From DATBGO01 sp050011895 (lineage in GTDB: Bacteria; Actinomycetota; Actinomycetes; Streptosporangiales; Streptosporangiaceae), in assembly GCA_050011895.1 (NCBI GenBank), contig JBEKIF010000035.1, positions 1-46,909 of the forward strand: 46,909 nucleotides of DNA, written 5' to 3'. Positions 23,492-31,246 of this stretch are shown here, piece after piece. Below the pieces are notes generated by a model. That model was not told the DNA's origin. It searched no databases and worked only from the letters and a program-made list of their open reading frames with translations. The translations under genes and the position numbers were made by a program. The stretch's first letter is position 1; each line of letters starts with the position of its first letter.

Positions 23492-24247
23492 TCAGTCTCC
23501 GCAAGGTTCGGCGTCATGTAGAAGGTCAGGGAGGTCCGGCGCCATGGCAGAGACGCAGGCGACGGCTGGTAAGAGCCGGTTCCTGTCGGCGCGCTTATTC
23601 TCCGCCAGGCCTTCTGGCCTGAGGCCGAAGAACATGCCGAACATCGCGCCCAGGTCGAGAATGGCGATCAGGCCGCCGATGTAGGGGCCAGGTCCGCCGA
23701 GCCAGGCGAGGTATCCACAGAAGGACAGCACGATGATCAGCGCGCCCAGCGCCCTCGGCCTACCGCTCTGTGCGAGTCGCTCAGGTATCTCGTAAGGAGC
23801 CCGGTCGACATAGTTCTCGGTGGCGGCTTTTTCCTGGGCAATCTTGAGCCATAGGTCGTAGAGCTCGGGTGCCTGCTCACGCAGCGCGATGGCGTGCTCG
23901 GCGGAGGGCATCTCAGGCGGGGCGTCCCTGCCATCGTCCAGCTTGTCCCTGAGCCGTGCCAGCACCAGGTCGGCTACATGATCAACTTCAGTGTCGGTGC
24001 TGGTCACGGGCCTTCCGGCGGCAGGCGCCCTGGTGCTGGTGCTGGCGGTGGGGCTGGCTCCGGCCGGCCTGGTTCCGGTCAGCGTGGTTCCGGCCGGCGT
24101 GGTTCCGGCCGGCGTGGTTCCGATGGGGGTGCCTCCGCTGGGTGTTCCGGTGCTGGTGCCGGTCACTGCGGCGCCGGTGGCGGTTACGGACGGGGTGTTT
24201 CCGGTGGCGGGCTCAGCGGCCCCCGGCATCCGTTCGCTGTCGCTCAC
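23492..24247 (-). CDS. Membrane protein with Thr/Gly/Pro-rich N-terminus (possibly DUF2335-like)
   Basis: 251 aa. Residues 1-80 are a low-complexity Thr/Pro/Gly/Ala segment with a repeated TPAGT step. A charged helical region follows (about 88-165, VADLVLARLRDKLDD ... EHAIALREQAPELYDLWLKIAQEKAATE), then two membrane helices separated by GGPGPYI (about 170-215). The layout of an acidic helical stalk and two closely spaced helices recalls DUF2335-type holin-like proteins, but the match is loose. The start is a GTG overlapping the upstream gene by 4 bp (GTGA), so the two are coupled. The 31-codon ORF and the amidohydrolase follow on the same strand. Confidence 0.7.
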   Translation of the reverse strand: MSDSERMPGAAEPATGNTPSVTATGAAVTGTSTGTPSGGTPIGTTPAGTTPAGTTLTGTRPAGASPTASTSTRAPAAGRPVTSTDTEVDHVADLVLARLRDKLDDGRDAPPEMPSAEHAIALREQAPELYDLWLKIAQEKAATENYVDRAPYEIPERLAQSGRPRALGALIIVLSFCGYLAWLGGPGPYIGGLIAILDLGAMFGMFFGLRPEGLAENKRADRNRLLPAVACVSAMAPDLPDLLHDAEPCGD

Positions 24248-24471
24248 TCGGCTAGGGTCACGCCACTCTTGTCCCGCGCGTGCGTCACCGCATCGCGATG
24301 CGCTGACAGGATCGTCGCCATCGCTGACTGGAACGGGTCCGCGTCCCGCGGCGGCGGATCCGGGAGAATCGGATGCATCACCCGGTAGGTGATCGCACCG
24401 GTCAGATCAAAGATCGCGGCGATGCCCATGGCAACGGCCAGAACACGGCGTGCTGACCTGTCCGTCCGCAT
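24244..24471 (-). CDS. Small single-pass membrane protein
   Basis: 75 aa. It has a basic N-terminus (MRTDRSARR), one hydrophobic helix (VLAVAMGIAAIFDLTGAI), then a Pro-rich stretch (HPILPDPPPRDADPF) and a polar tail. It is the first gene of a coupled set, overlapping the following membrane-protein gene by 4 bp. I do not recognise a family. The coupling makes a real gene likely despite its size. Confidence 0.65.
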   Translation of the reverse strand: MRTDRSARRVLAVAMGIAAIFDLTGAITYRVMHPILPDPPPRDADPFQSAMATILSAHRDAVTHARDKSGVTLAE

Positions 24472-24550
24472 GCCTGATCCGTGCCCGGATCCGCTCAGCT
24501 CAAAACTCAGCCGACAGCGCGGCGGTAATTACCTAATGTCGCGGAAAGGC

Positions 24551-25183
24551 CTAAGTTGAGCAGGTCCAGCTGATGAGGCCGTCGATCGCCGGGCTGGATT
24601 TCTGGCCGAGCTTGTGTGCCTCAGAGAAGGCCAGCTCGCCGGAACCGTCCTTCTCAAGGAAGAGCACTTCCTTGCCCGCGGTCTGGCCGGGAATCGACGT
24701 GGCCGGATGAGAGGTGATTTCGTAATCGCTAGTAGCGCCGCTGGTCTTTAGCCAGATCGAATCTGATGTGTCACTTTGCATCTCGGTCGGAGGGTAAGTG
24801 CCCGCGCCGTGGAACCGGGCCAGCTTGACATTAATCAGCGGATTCTGGGTGACATAGGGCGAAGGAACCGTGAACGTCCCGCCTGGTGCGTCACCCTTGG
24901 CTGCCACATCGGCGCAGCTTTTCACGGCGGTGTCCTTCTCGGTGAAGGTCGCCGTGAACTTCGAGGCGCCAGTCAACTGGACCTTGCCATGGAAAACTAC
25001 GCCTGCGGAGTCACTGGGCGGCATGGTCTGCCCGGTGGGGCTGGCGGACGTCGGGGTCGTCGGGCTGCTCCCGGGATCGGAGGACGTCGAGCCCGAGCTT
25101 GAGCAGGCGCCAAGCGCGAGCGAGATGATCAGCGCGGCGCCGGCCGCCTGGAGATCCCGGTTCCGTACGGTTAAGCGATTCAT
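24551..25183 (-). CDS. Putative lipoprotein
   Basis: 210 aa with a lipoprotein signal peptide: a basic start MNRLTVRNRD, a hydrophobic stretch AAGAALIISLALGAC and a lipobox LGAC whose Cys would be acylated. A Ser/Thr/Pro-rich spacer (about 28-60) precedes a beta-rich domain (VVFHGKVQLTGASKFTATFTEKDTAVKSCADV ...). Two later Cys residues, one near the end in SWTCST, could form a disulfide. It should sit on the outer face of the cytoplasmic membrane. The function is unknown; no binding-protein fold is recognised. Confidence 0.85.
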   Translation of the reverse strand: MNRLTVRNRDLQAAGAALIISLALGACSSSGSTSSDPGSSPTTPTSASPTGQTMPPSDSAGVVFHGKVQLTGASKFTATFTEKDTAVKSCADVAAKGDAPGGTFTVPSPYVTQNPLINVKLARFHGAGTYPPTEMQSDTSDSIWLKTSGATSDYEITSHPATSIPGQTAGKEVLFLEKDGSGELAFSEAHKLGQKSSPAIDGLISWTCST

Positions 25184-25464
25184 TGATGTCGTGACTCCTC
25201 GTGGGAAGGTCGGCGGGGCTGCCCGGCTGCGCCGTCGTCGGCGGCCTTGCTGAACAGGCCAGTGGCGCGGGCGGGCGGCCTGGCGGGATCACGGTAACCC
25301 TAGACCAATATGACTGTGAGCTTCAGCGCGATTACAACAAGTGAAGTGAGGTATGTCCTTGGCCCGCATCATGGTGCGAATATCCGGCTGCTGGCCGCTG
25401 GCCGACGCCATAGACTGCGTTCTTCCGCAGCAATCCCGTTCCGTCAAGCAGAGGGCATCCAGTC
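25184..25464. other. Divergent intergenic region upstream of proS
   Basis: 281 bp between the lipoprotein gene (minus) and proS (plus). No T-box leader, tRNA or strong palindrome was recognised; promoters for both genes are expected here. Confidence 0.4.
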
Positions 25465-27174
25465 ATGCGCTGGTCACAGCTACACATTCCCACCCTGCGG
25501 GAGGATCCGGCGGACGCCGACGCGGCGAGCCACCGGCTGCTGCTCCGCGCCGGGTTCATCCGCCAGCTCATGGCCGGTCATTACAGTCTGCTGCCGCTCG
25601 GGGTCCGGGTCCGGGCCAAGGTCATGGCGATCATCAGGGAGGAGATGAACCGGATCGGCGGGCAGGAGTTCCTGCTCCCGTCCATGCAGCCCGCCCAGCT
25701 CTGGGAGAAGAGCGGACGGCTGGCGGTGATGGGGGAGGAGATGTTCCGCCTCAAGGACCGCAAGGGCGCGGATGTGGTCCTCGGGATGACCCACGAGGAG
25801 GTCTTCACGACGCTGGCACTCGAGCTCGCGTCCTACCGTGAACTACCGCAGTTCTGGTATCAGTTCCAGATCAAGTTCCGCGACGAGCCGCGGCCCAAGA
25901 GCGGCCTGATCCGGGTGCGCGAGTTCACCATGAAGGACTCCTACAGCTTCGACCTGGACGAGGCCGGCCTGGACGTCTCCTTCGAGGCGCATCGCGAAGC
26001 CTATATACGGATCTTCGCCAGGCTCGGGATTCCGGCGATCCCGGTGGAGGCGTCCAGCGGGACCATGGGCGGCAGCGACTCGGTCGAGTTCGTCTGCCCG
26101 TCCGAGGCCGGCGAGGACGTGATCGCGCGCTGCGGCAACTGCGGCTACGCGGCCAACCTGGAGAAGGCGACGTCGGCTCTGGAGCCGATCACCGACCAGC
26201 CTGGCCCGGCGGTGCCGCAGCGGCTGCCCACCCCGGACGTGCGCACCATCGACGACCTGGCCAAGCTGCACGACATCCCGGCGGACCGGCAGATCAAGAC
26301 GCTGGTCCAGGTGATCGACGGGCAGCTGACCCTGGTGCTGCTGCGCGGTGATCATCCGCTGGCCGACCAGAAGCTCGCGGACGCGGTCGGCTCCGGCGAC
26401 ATCCGGCCGGCTCGCTCTGATGAGATCCGCGCGGTGCTGGGCGCGTCGCCGGGCAGCCTGGGCGCGGTCGGCGTCACCGGCCTGCCGGTCATCGCCGACC
26501 TGGCGCTGCACGGCCGGATGGACATGACCACCGGCGCCAACACCGACGACGTCCACCTGACCGGTGTCGACGTGGCCCGGGACATCGCCGTGGGCCAGTG
26601 GGCGGACCTGCGCGAGGTCAGCGCGGGCGAGCCGTGCCCGCGGTGCGGCACGCCGCTGGAGCTGATCCAGGCCATCGAGGTCGGGCACATCTTCAAGCTG
26701 GGCCGCAAGTACACCACCGTGCTCGGCGTCTCCGTACTCGGCCCGGATGGCAGTGCCATCACGCCGATCATGGGCTGTTACGGAATCGGCGTGGAGCGGG
26801 CGATGGCGGCGATCGCCGAGGTGCACCACGACGACGCGGGCCTGACCTGGCCGGTGCAGGTCGCGCCCGCGGAGGTGACCGTCATCCTGCTGTCGACCCG
26901 GGATGCCGAGGCCCGCTCAGCCGCTGAGGCGCTCTATGGCGGGCTGCTCGCGGCGGGGGTCGACGCGCTCATCGACGACCGGGACGAGCGGCCCGGGGTG
27001 AAGTACCGCGACGCCGAGCTGACCGGGATTCCGTACCGGATCAGCGTCGGCAGCCGGGATCTCGCCGAGGGCGTGGTCGAGATCACCAGCCGGGCCACCG
27101 GGGCGAAGGAACGGATCCCGGTAGCAGACGCCGTGTCGGCGGTGCAGCAGCTCGTCGCCGTGCGGCCCGCCTGA
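25465..27174 (+). CDS. proS: Prolyl-tRNA synthetase, bacterial type
   Basis: 569-aa class IIa aminoacyl-tRNA synthetase that charges tRNA-Pro. Motif 2 is visible as FRDEPRPKSGLIRVREFTMKDSYSFD and motif 3 as CYGIGVERAMAAI. The insertion (INS, YbaK-like) editing domain that removes mischarged alanine lies between them at about residues 230-385 (DDLAKLHDIPADRQIKTLVQV ... GAVGVTGLPVIADLALHG). The anticodon-binding domain follows (VTVILLSTRDAEARSAAEALYGGLLAAG ... DDRDERPGVKYRDAELTGIPYRI). Length and architecture are standard for the bacterial ProS type. The stop codon lies inside the first unit of a 20-bp tandem array. Confidence 0.97.
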   Translation: MRWSQLHIPTLREDPADADAASHRLLLRAGFIRQLMAGHYSLLPLGVRVRAKVMAIIREEMNRIGGQEFLLPSMQPAQLWEKSGRLAVMGEEMFRLKDRKGADVVLGMTHEEVFTTLALELASYRELPQFWYQFQIKFRDEPRPKSGLIRVREFTMKDSYSFDLDEAGLDVSFEAHREAYIRIFARLGIPAIPVEASSGTMGGSDSVEFVCPSEAGEDVIARCGNCGYAANLEKATSALEPITDQPGPAVPQRLPTPDVRTIDDLAKLHDIPADRQIKTLVQVIDGQLTLVLLRGDHPLADQKLADAVGSGDIRPARSDEIRAVLGASPGSLGAVGVTGLPVIADLALHGRMDMTTGANTDDVHLTGVDVARDIAVGQWADLREVSAGEPCPRCGTPLELIQAIEVGHIFKLGRKYTTVLGVSVLGPDGSAITPIMGCYGIGVERAMAAIAEVHHDDAGLTWPVQVAPAEVTVILLSTRDAEARSAAEALYGGLLAAGVDALIDDRDERPGVKYRDAELTGIPYRISVGSRDLAEGVVEITSRATGAKERIPVADAVSAVQQLVAVRPA

Positions 27175-27329
27175 GGCAGTGCTTGTCAGCCTGAGGCAGT
27201 GCTTGTCAGCCGGAGGCGGTGCTTGTCAGCCGGAGGCGGTGCTTGTCAGCCCGAGGCGGTGCTTGTCAGCCCGAGGCAGTGCTTGTCAGCCCGAGGCAGT
27301 GCTTGTCAGCCCGAGGCAGTGCTTGTCAG
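27170..27329. repeat. 20-bp tandem array, 8 copies, starting in the proS stop codon
   Basis: Eight contiguous units of the form CC(T/G/C)GAGGC(A/G)GTGCTTGTCAG. The TGA stop of proS (27172-27174) is part of unit 1. Variation is confined to the third base and one purine. A ninth, diverged half-unit merges into the terminator hairpin. Confidence 0.94.
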
Positions 27330-27332
27330 CCC

Positions 27333-27370
27333 GAGGCCCTGCCCGCAGGTGATCCCGCGGGCAGGGCCTC
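27333..27370. terminator. Bidirectional terminator hairpin between convergent genes
   Basis: Perfect 14-bp stem GAGGCCCTGCCCGC / GCGGGCAGGGCCTC with a 10-nt loop, between proS (plus) and the propeller-like gene (minus). No U-tract is evident. Confidence 0.8.
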
Positions 27371-27413
27371 GCCCCTGTCGGTGACGACCCTGGTATGCAG
27401 GTCGTCCCGGCGG

Positions 27414-28727
27414 TCAGCGCTTGTACTCGAGGAGCGCGGCGACGTCGCCGCGGCCGAGATTGTCCGTCCGGTGCCTGAAGCCGGCCCCGAAGGTCTCGTT
27501 GGTGCGCGGGATGGCGGCGACGGCCAGCACATTGAGCCTGCGGCCGCTGACCGGCAGGGCAGCCGGCAGCAGATGGCCGCTGGAGTAGCGGAGCATCTGG
27601 AACGGTATCCCGTCGACCGACGGCACCGGGATCCACAGGCCGCCGCTGCCGTCCGGGACCACCTGCACCGGGTTGCCGGACAGCTCATTGGCCACATGAC
27701 TCCAGGCGTGCCCGTTGTAGTGCAGGAGCACGGTGGGACCGCCCTCGTCCTCGCGGCCGCCGGTGCCGACCGCCCAGACGTTCCCCGATGAGCTGGCATA
27801 AATGCCGACCAGGCTGGACTGGCTCAGGGTCGTGTTCGCAGGCAGCAAGCTCGCCACCGAGGTCCGGGACCAGGTGTGCCCGTTCCAGTGCGCCACGCTC
27901 TTACCGCCGACGGCCCACACGCTGCGGTGCCCCAGGGCGCTACCCGACGTGAGCCCGTGGCCGGAGGCGACCCGGGACCAGGTGTGCCCGTTGTAGTGCC
28001 AGGCGCCTGGGTGCGATGGAACATCCGGTGAGCCGAAGATCCATACATCGCTGCGGCTGATGACGGTCACGTCATCGGCGTCGGTCCGCAGCGACCCAGT
28101 TGATGCCCAGGTGGTGCCGTTCCAGCGCAGGGCCCGGGACCTGCTGCCGGCCACGGTGATCGCCCAGACGTTGCCGGCCGAGGACGATCCAGCCGCCGCT
28201 ACCTGCTCACCGGTGCGGCCGGGGAACGAAACCTTGGACCACGTCGATCCGGAGAGCCGCCACGCGACCGGCTTCGCCGAACTCTCCGGAAAGGCCTCGA
28301 ACGCCCACGCGCTGGACTTGCTGGTGGCGGTGATCGCGCTGAACTCGGGGCCGCCGCCGCCGGGCACGTACTTGATGATCTTCCAGGAGGCGGGGACGGC
28401 CGACCGGACGTGGGCGACGGAGGCGCTCGCCGGAATGGCCAGCGCGCACGCCGCAGCGGCCGTGAGCGCCGCAGCCGCCGCGGTCACGGCGGTCCGGCGA
28501 TGGCGTCCCCGGGCCGGCAGGTCCGGCCGTGGCCGGGGCCAGGACGCCGGGCCCGGCTCCGATCCGGTAGCCGGGCCGGGCTCCGCTTCGGTGGCCGGGT
28601 GCTGCTCAGGGGCCGCGGCCTGACCGGACAGCGATCCGGTGCCGGGGAGCTCGGGCCAGCCCGCGGCACCCACGACCCTCTCGTTCGCGCTGTCGAGGTA
28701 GGCCCACTCCGTGCTGCTGTTCGACAT
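27414..28727 (-). CDS. Membrane-anchored or secreted propeller-like repeat protein
   Basis: 437 aa. A Pro/Glu/Ala-rich N-terminal segment of about 78 residues precedes a basic-hydrophobic anchor or late signal (GRHRRTAVTAAAAALTAAAACALAIPASASVAH). An extracellular region of repeated blades follows, with the pattern SSxxVWAVGG...HWNGHTW and SRSDVWIFG...WHYNGHTW. The repeats match those of the protein at 20628-21713, so the two are paralogues with different N-terminal anchoring. Location outside the membrane is inferred from the anchor. No enzymatic residues are recognised. Confidence 0.8.
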   Translation of the reverse strand: MSNSSTEWAYLDSANERVVGAAGWPELPGTGSLSGQAAAPEQHPATEAEPGPATGSEPGPASWPRPRPDLPARGRHRRTAVTAAAAALTAAAACALAIPASASVAHVRSAVPASWKIIKYVPGGGGPEFSAITATSKSSAWAFEAFPESSAKPVAWRLSGSTWSKVSFPGRTGEQVAAAGSSSAGNVWAITVAGSRSRALRWNGTTWASTGSLRTDADDVTVISRSDVWIFGSPDVPSHPGAWHYNGHTWSRVASGHGLTSGSALGHRSVWAVGGKSVAHWNGHTWSRTSVASLLPANTTLSQSSLVGIYASSSGNVWAVGTGGREDEGGPTVLLHYNGHAWSHVANELSGNPVQVVPDGSGGLWIPVPSVDGIPFQMLRYSSGHLLPAALPVSGRRLNVLAVAAIPRTNETFGAGFRHRTDNLGRGDVAALLEYKR

Positions 28728-28829
28728 CAGGTCCTCCGGATGAGGCGTCTCACGCCGGGCGCCTGCTCTGTCGCCCGCACGTCTTCATCCCTAAGACCCG
28801 CGAGCGGCCAGCCGAATAGCAACTTTCAG

Positions 28830-28846
28830 GTAACGAGTTCGTAACG
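28830..28846. promoter_or_regulatory. Direct repeat GTAACG upstream of the propeller-like gene
   Basis: Two GTAACG elements 11 bp apart (CGTTAC on the coding strand), about 105-120 bp upstream of the start at 28727. It may be a promoter or activator element; evidence is weak. Confidence 0.25.
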
Positions 28847-28884
28847 TCTGCGCGGGCTCGTGCAGAGCAGTAAATCGGCCCGGT

Positions 28885-30273
28885 TCAGAGCCGGGACCAG
28901 GCCTCGGTGAGCACGCCGCGCAAGATCTGCTCCATCTCGTCGAAGTGCTCCTGGGTGCAGGTGAGCGGCGGGGCGAGCTGGACCACCGGATCGCCGCGGT
29001 CGTCGGCACGGCAGACCAGGCCGGCGTCGAACAGCGCCTGAGAGAGGAAACCGCGGAGCAGCTGCTCGGACTCCTTATCGTCGAAGGTCTCCCTGGTGGC
29101 CTTGTCCTTGACCAACTCGATCCCGTAGAAGTAGCCGTCGCCGCGGACGTCGCCGACGATCGGCAGGTCATGCAGCTTTTCCAGGGTGGCGCGGAACGCC
29201 GACTCGTTGGCCCGGACGTTGCCGAGCAGGTCCTCCTTCTCGAAGACGTCGAGGTTGGCCAGCGCCACAGCGCAGGACACCGGGTGGCCGGCGAAGGTGA
29301 CCCCGTGCAGGAAGGTGGAGTATCCCTCGGAGAACGGCTCCATCAGATGGTCGGCGACGATCATGCCGCCGAGCGGCGAGTAGCCGGACGTGACTCCCTT
29401 GGCGAAGGTGATGATGTCCGGCTGGTAGCCGTAGCGCTCCGAACCGAAGTAGTAGCCCAGCCTGCCGAAGGCGCAGATCACCTCGTCGGAGACGAGCAGC
29501 ACGCCGTACCGGTCGCAGATCTGCCTGACCCGCTGGAAGTAGCCGGGTGGTGGCGGGAAGCATCCGCCGGAATTCTGCAGCGGCTCGAGGAAGACGGCCG
29601 CGACCGACGACGGGCCCTCGCGGAGAATGGCCCGCTCGATCTCGTCAGCCGCCCAGCGGCCGAAGGCCTCCAGGTCATCGGCGACGAACTCGGGCGCCCG
29701 GTAGAAGTTGGTGTTCGGCACCCGGACCCCGCCGGGCGGCAGCGGCTCGAACGGCGCCTTGATGTCGGCCAGCCCGGTGATCGCGAGCGCGCCCATCGAG
29801 GTGCCGTGGTAGGCGATATCCCGGCTGATCACCTTATAGCGGCCGGGCTCGCCGACGGCCTTGAAGTACTGCTTGGCCAGCTTCCAGGCCGCTTCCACCG
29901 CCTCCGAGCCGCTGGTGGTGAAGAACACCCGGTTCAGGTCGCCAGGAGCAAGGTCGGCCAGCCGCTCGGCCAGCTCGATGGCCCGGAGGTTCGCATAGGA
30001 CCAGAGCGGAAAGTAGGCAAGCTCGCTGCCCTGTACGGCCGCCGCCGCCGCTACCTCCGTGCGGCCATGACCGATCTGGCTGACGAACAGCCCGGAGAGC
30101 CCGTCCAGATAGCGCTTGCCGTGCTGGTCATATACGTACTGACCGGATCCGCGCACGATGACGGGTATGTCAGCGTCCGCGTACGAGGACATCCGGGTGA
30201 AGTGCAGCCACAGGTTGCGCTTGGCCGCGGCCTGCAGCGCTGCGGTGTCGATCTGGTCCGGCCGCGTTGTCAT
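28885..30273 (-). CDS. Class III aminotransferase (omega-amino acid:pyruvate type)
   Basis: 462-aa PLP-dependent class III aminotransferase. Visible landmarks are FTTSGSEAVEAAWKLAKQYF, YHGTSMGA, the PLP-pyridine Asp in LLVSDEVICAFGRLG, the PLP lysine K292 in ITFAKGVTSGYSPLGG, and a TFAGHPVSCAVA block. This subfamily usually transfers the amino group of beta-alanine, GABA or polyamine-derived omega-amino acids to pyruvate. Its start overlaps the stop of the AsnC-type regulator by 4 bp, forming a two-gene operon divergent from the dihydropyrimidinase cluster. It could supply beta-alanine transamination for that cluster, but a second aminotransferase lies within the cluster itself, so its own substrate remains open. 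Confidence 0.92.
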   Translation of the reverse strand: MTTRPDQIDTAALQAAAKRNLWLHFTRMSSYADADIPVIVRGSGQYVYDQHGKRYLDGLSGLFVSQIGHGRTEVAAAAAVQGSELAYFPLWSYANLRAIELAERLADLAPGDLNRVFFTTSGSEAVEAAWKLAKQYFKAVGEPGRYKVISRDIAYHGTSMGALAITGLADIKAPFEPLPPGGVRVPNTNFYRAPEFVADDLEAFGRWAADEIERAILREGPSSVAAVFLEPLQNSGGCFPPPPGYFQRVRQICDRYGVLLVSDEVICAFGRLGYYFGSERYGYQPDIITFAKGVTSGYSPLGGMIVADHLMEPFSEGYSTFLHGVTFAGHPVSCAVALANLDVFEKEDLLGNVRANESAFRATLEKLHDLPIVGDVRGDGYFYGIELVKDKATRETFDDKESEQLLRGFLSQALFDAGLVCRADDRGDPVVQLAPPLTCTQEHFDEMEQILRGVLTEAWSRL

Positions 30274-30815
30274 CTGGTCCCCCAGCTGTAGGTCTGCTTG
30301 CGAAGCTTCAGGTACACGAAAGTCTCCGTAGTCGTCACGCTCGGGATACTGCGCACCCGGCTGAGGATCTCAAGCAACTGGTCGTCGTCCTCGCAGACGA
30401 CCTCGATCAGCAGGTCGAACGAACCGGCGGTAATCACCACGTAGTCGATCTCGGCCATACCCGCCAGCTGATCGGCCACCCGTTCGAGGTCGTCGCCGCA
30501 CCTGACGCCGATCATGGTCTGCCTGCGGAAGCCGAGCGTCATCGGGTCGGTCACCGCCACGATCTGCATCGCGCCGCAGTCAAGCAGCCGCTGCACGCGC
30601 TGCCGGACCGCCGCCTCGGAGAGGCCGACCGCCTTGCCGATGGCTGCGTAGGACCGTCGGCCATCGGCTTGCAGCTGTTCGACTATCCGCTTGGAAATGT
30701 CATCCAGGCCAGCCCGGCTGCCGTCACGCTTGCCGCCATTGCCGCTGTTGCCGCTGTTGCCGCTGTCGCGCTGCCGTGCGGCCGAGGCGCCCGTGGTTGC
30801 CGGCCTGCCCGCCAT
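30270..30815 (-). CDS. Lrp/AsnC family transcriptional regulator
   Basis: 181 aa from the ATG at 30815, which follows GGAGGAGG. After a Gly/Asn/Ser-rich N-terminal tail (about 1-33, SGNSGNSGNGG) comes the AsnC winged helix (LDDISKRIVEQLQADGRRSYAAIGKAVGLSEAAVRQRVQRLL). The RAM ligand-binding domain follows (TMIGVRCGDDLERVADQLAGMAEIDYVVITAGSFDLLIEVVC...). Coupling with the downstream aminotransferase gene suggests that it senses an amino acid and controls that gene. The long disordered N-terminal tail is unusual for this family. An in-frame ATG at 30863 would add a poor 16-residue extension. Confidence 0.92.
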   Translation of the reverse strand: MAGRPATTGASAARQRDSGNSGNSGNGGKRDGSRAGLDDISKRIVEQLQADGRRSYAAIGKAVGLSEAAVRQRVQRLLDCGAMQIVAVTDPMTLGFRRQTMIGVRCGDDLERVADQLAGMAEIDYVVITAGSFDLLIEVVCEDDDQLLEILSRVRSIPSVTTTETFVYLKLRKQTYSWGTR

Positions 30816-30851
30816 CTGCCTCCTCCGCCAGGCACATCGTGCCACGCAAGG

Positions 30852-30916
30852 GACAGCTGTCAACCGATTCCGTCGATTCAGGCTGCTTGCGCAACTGATT
30901 CACTTGTTCGGGAACA
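30852..30916. promoter_or_regulatory. Cluster of three palindromes upstream of asnC-like gene
   Basis: GACAGCTGTC (30852-30861), TTGCGCAA (30887-30894) and TGTTC-GG-GAACA (30905-30916) lie within 65 bp in the divergent promoter region. They are candidate sites for the AsnC-type regulator and possibly for a former PucR regulator. Confidence 0.45.
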
Positions 30917-30960
30917 GTTTATCTGCCAGGGTCGAAGCTCGGACCACGGTCTCGGACAAA

Positions 30961-31228
30961 CCCCCGCAGCCGGGCCCGCTGCTGGCCCATGCGGCAGGCC
31001 CGGACGGCGGCCTGCTGCAGGTGCTCAGGGAGTTCTGCAGGGCACGGCGGCAACATCTCCGCCGCTGCGGCCGCCGCCCACCGGTCCCGAACGGCCTTTT
31101 ACCAGCAGCTGGGCCGCATTGAGCAGATTCCCGGGGTTTCCCTGGCCGATCCGGAGTCAATGCTCTCGCTGTATGTCGCGCTGCTGGCTTTCGACGCGGA
31201 CCAGGGGCGGGCGGAGCATGATTCGGAG
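30961..31228 (+). pseudogene. Frameshifted C-terminal fragment of a PucR-type regulator
   Basis: The two halves of a PucR C-terminal helix-turn-helix are readable in different frames. Frame 1 gives GPLLAHAAGPDGGLLQVLREFCRA (to about 31041). Frame 2 continues from about 31043 with HGGNISAAAAAAHRSRTAFYQQLGRI, then EQIPGVSLADPESMLSLYVALL. In intact PucR proteins this is one stretch: a Leu-rich helix, then GGNxSxAAxxLxxHRNTxxYRLxRIE, then DPExxLxLxLAL. A one-base shift near 31036-31043 breaks the frame, and no upstream PucR domain remains. The site directly precedes the ureidopropionase gene, where PucR regulators of purine/pyrimidine catabolism often sit. Confidence 0.7.
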
Positions 31229-31246
31229 GATGAGGAGGAAGAAAGC

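Noticed and set aside
24524..24533. Palindrome GGTAATTACC between the small membrane-protein gene and the lipoprotein gene
   Set aside because: Perfect but only 10 bp and isolated; not enough to call an operator.
25184..25464. Possible T-box or attenuator leader upstream of proS
   Set aside because: No T-box motif, specifier loop or terminator/antiterminator pair could be recognised.
28945..30291. A long plus-strand frame opposite the class III aminotransferase
   Set aside because: The minus strand encodes a complete aminotransferase with its PLP lysine; the plus frame shows no family character.
30989..31246. An N-terminal extension of beta-ureidopropionase by 86 residues
   Set aside because: The extra residues match a PucR HTH fragment, and a GTG with a GAGGAGG ribosome site sits exactly where nitrilase homology begins.
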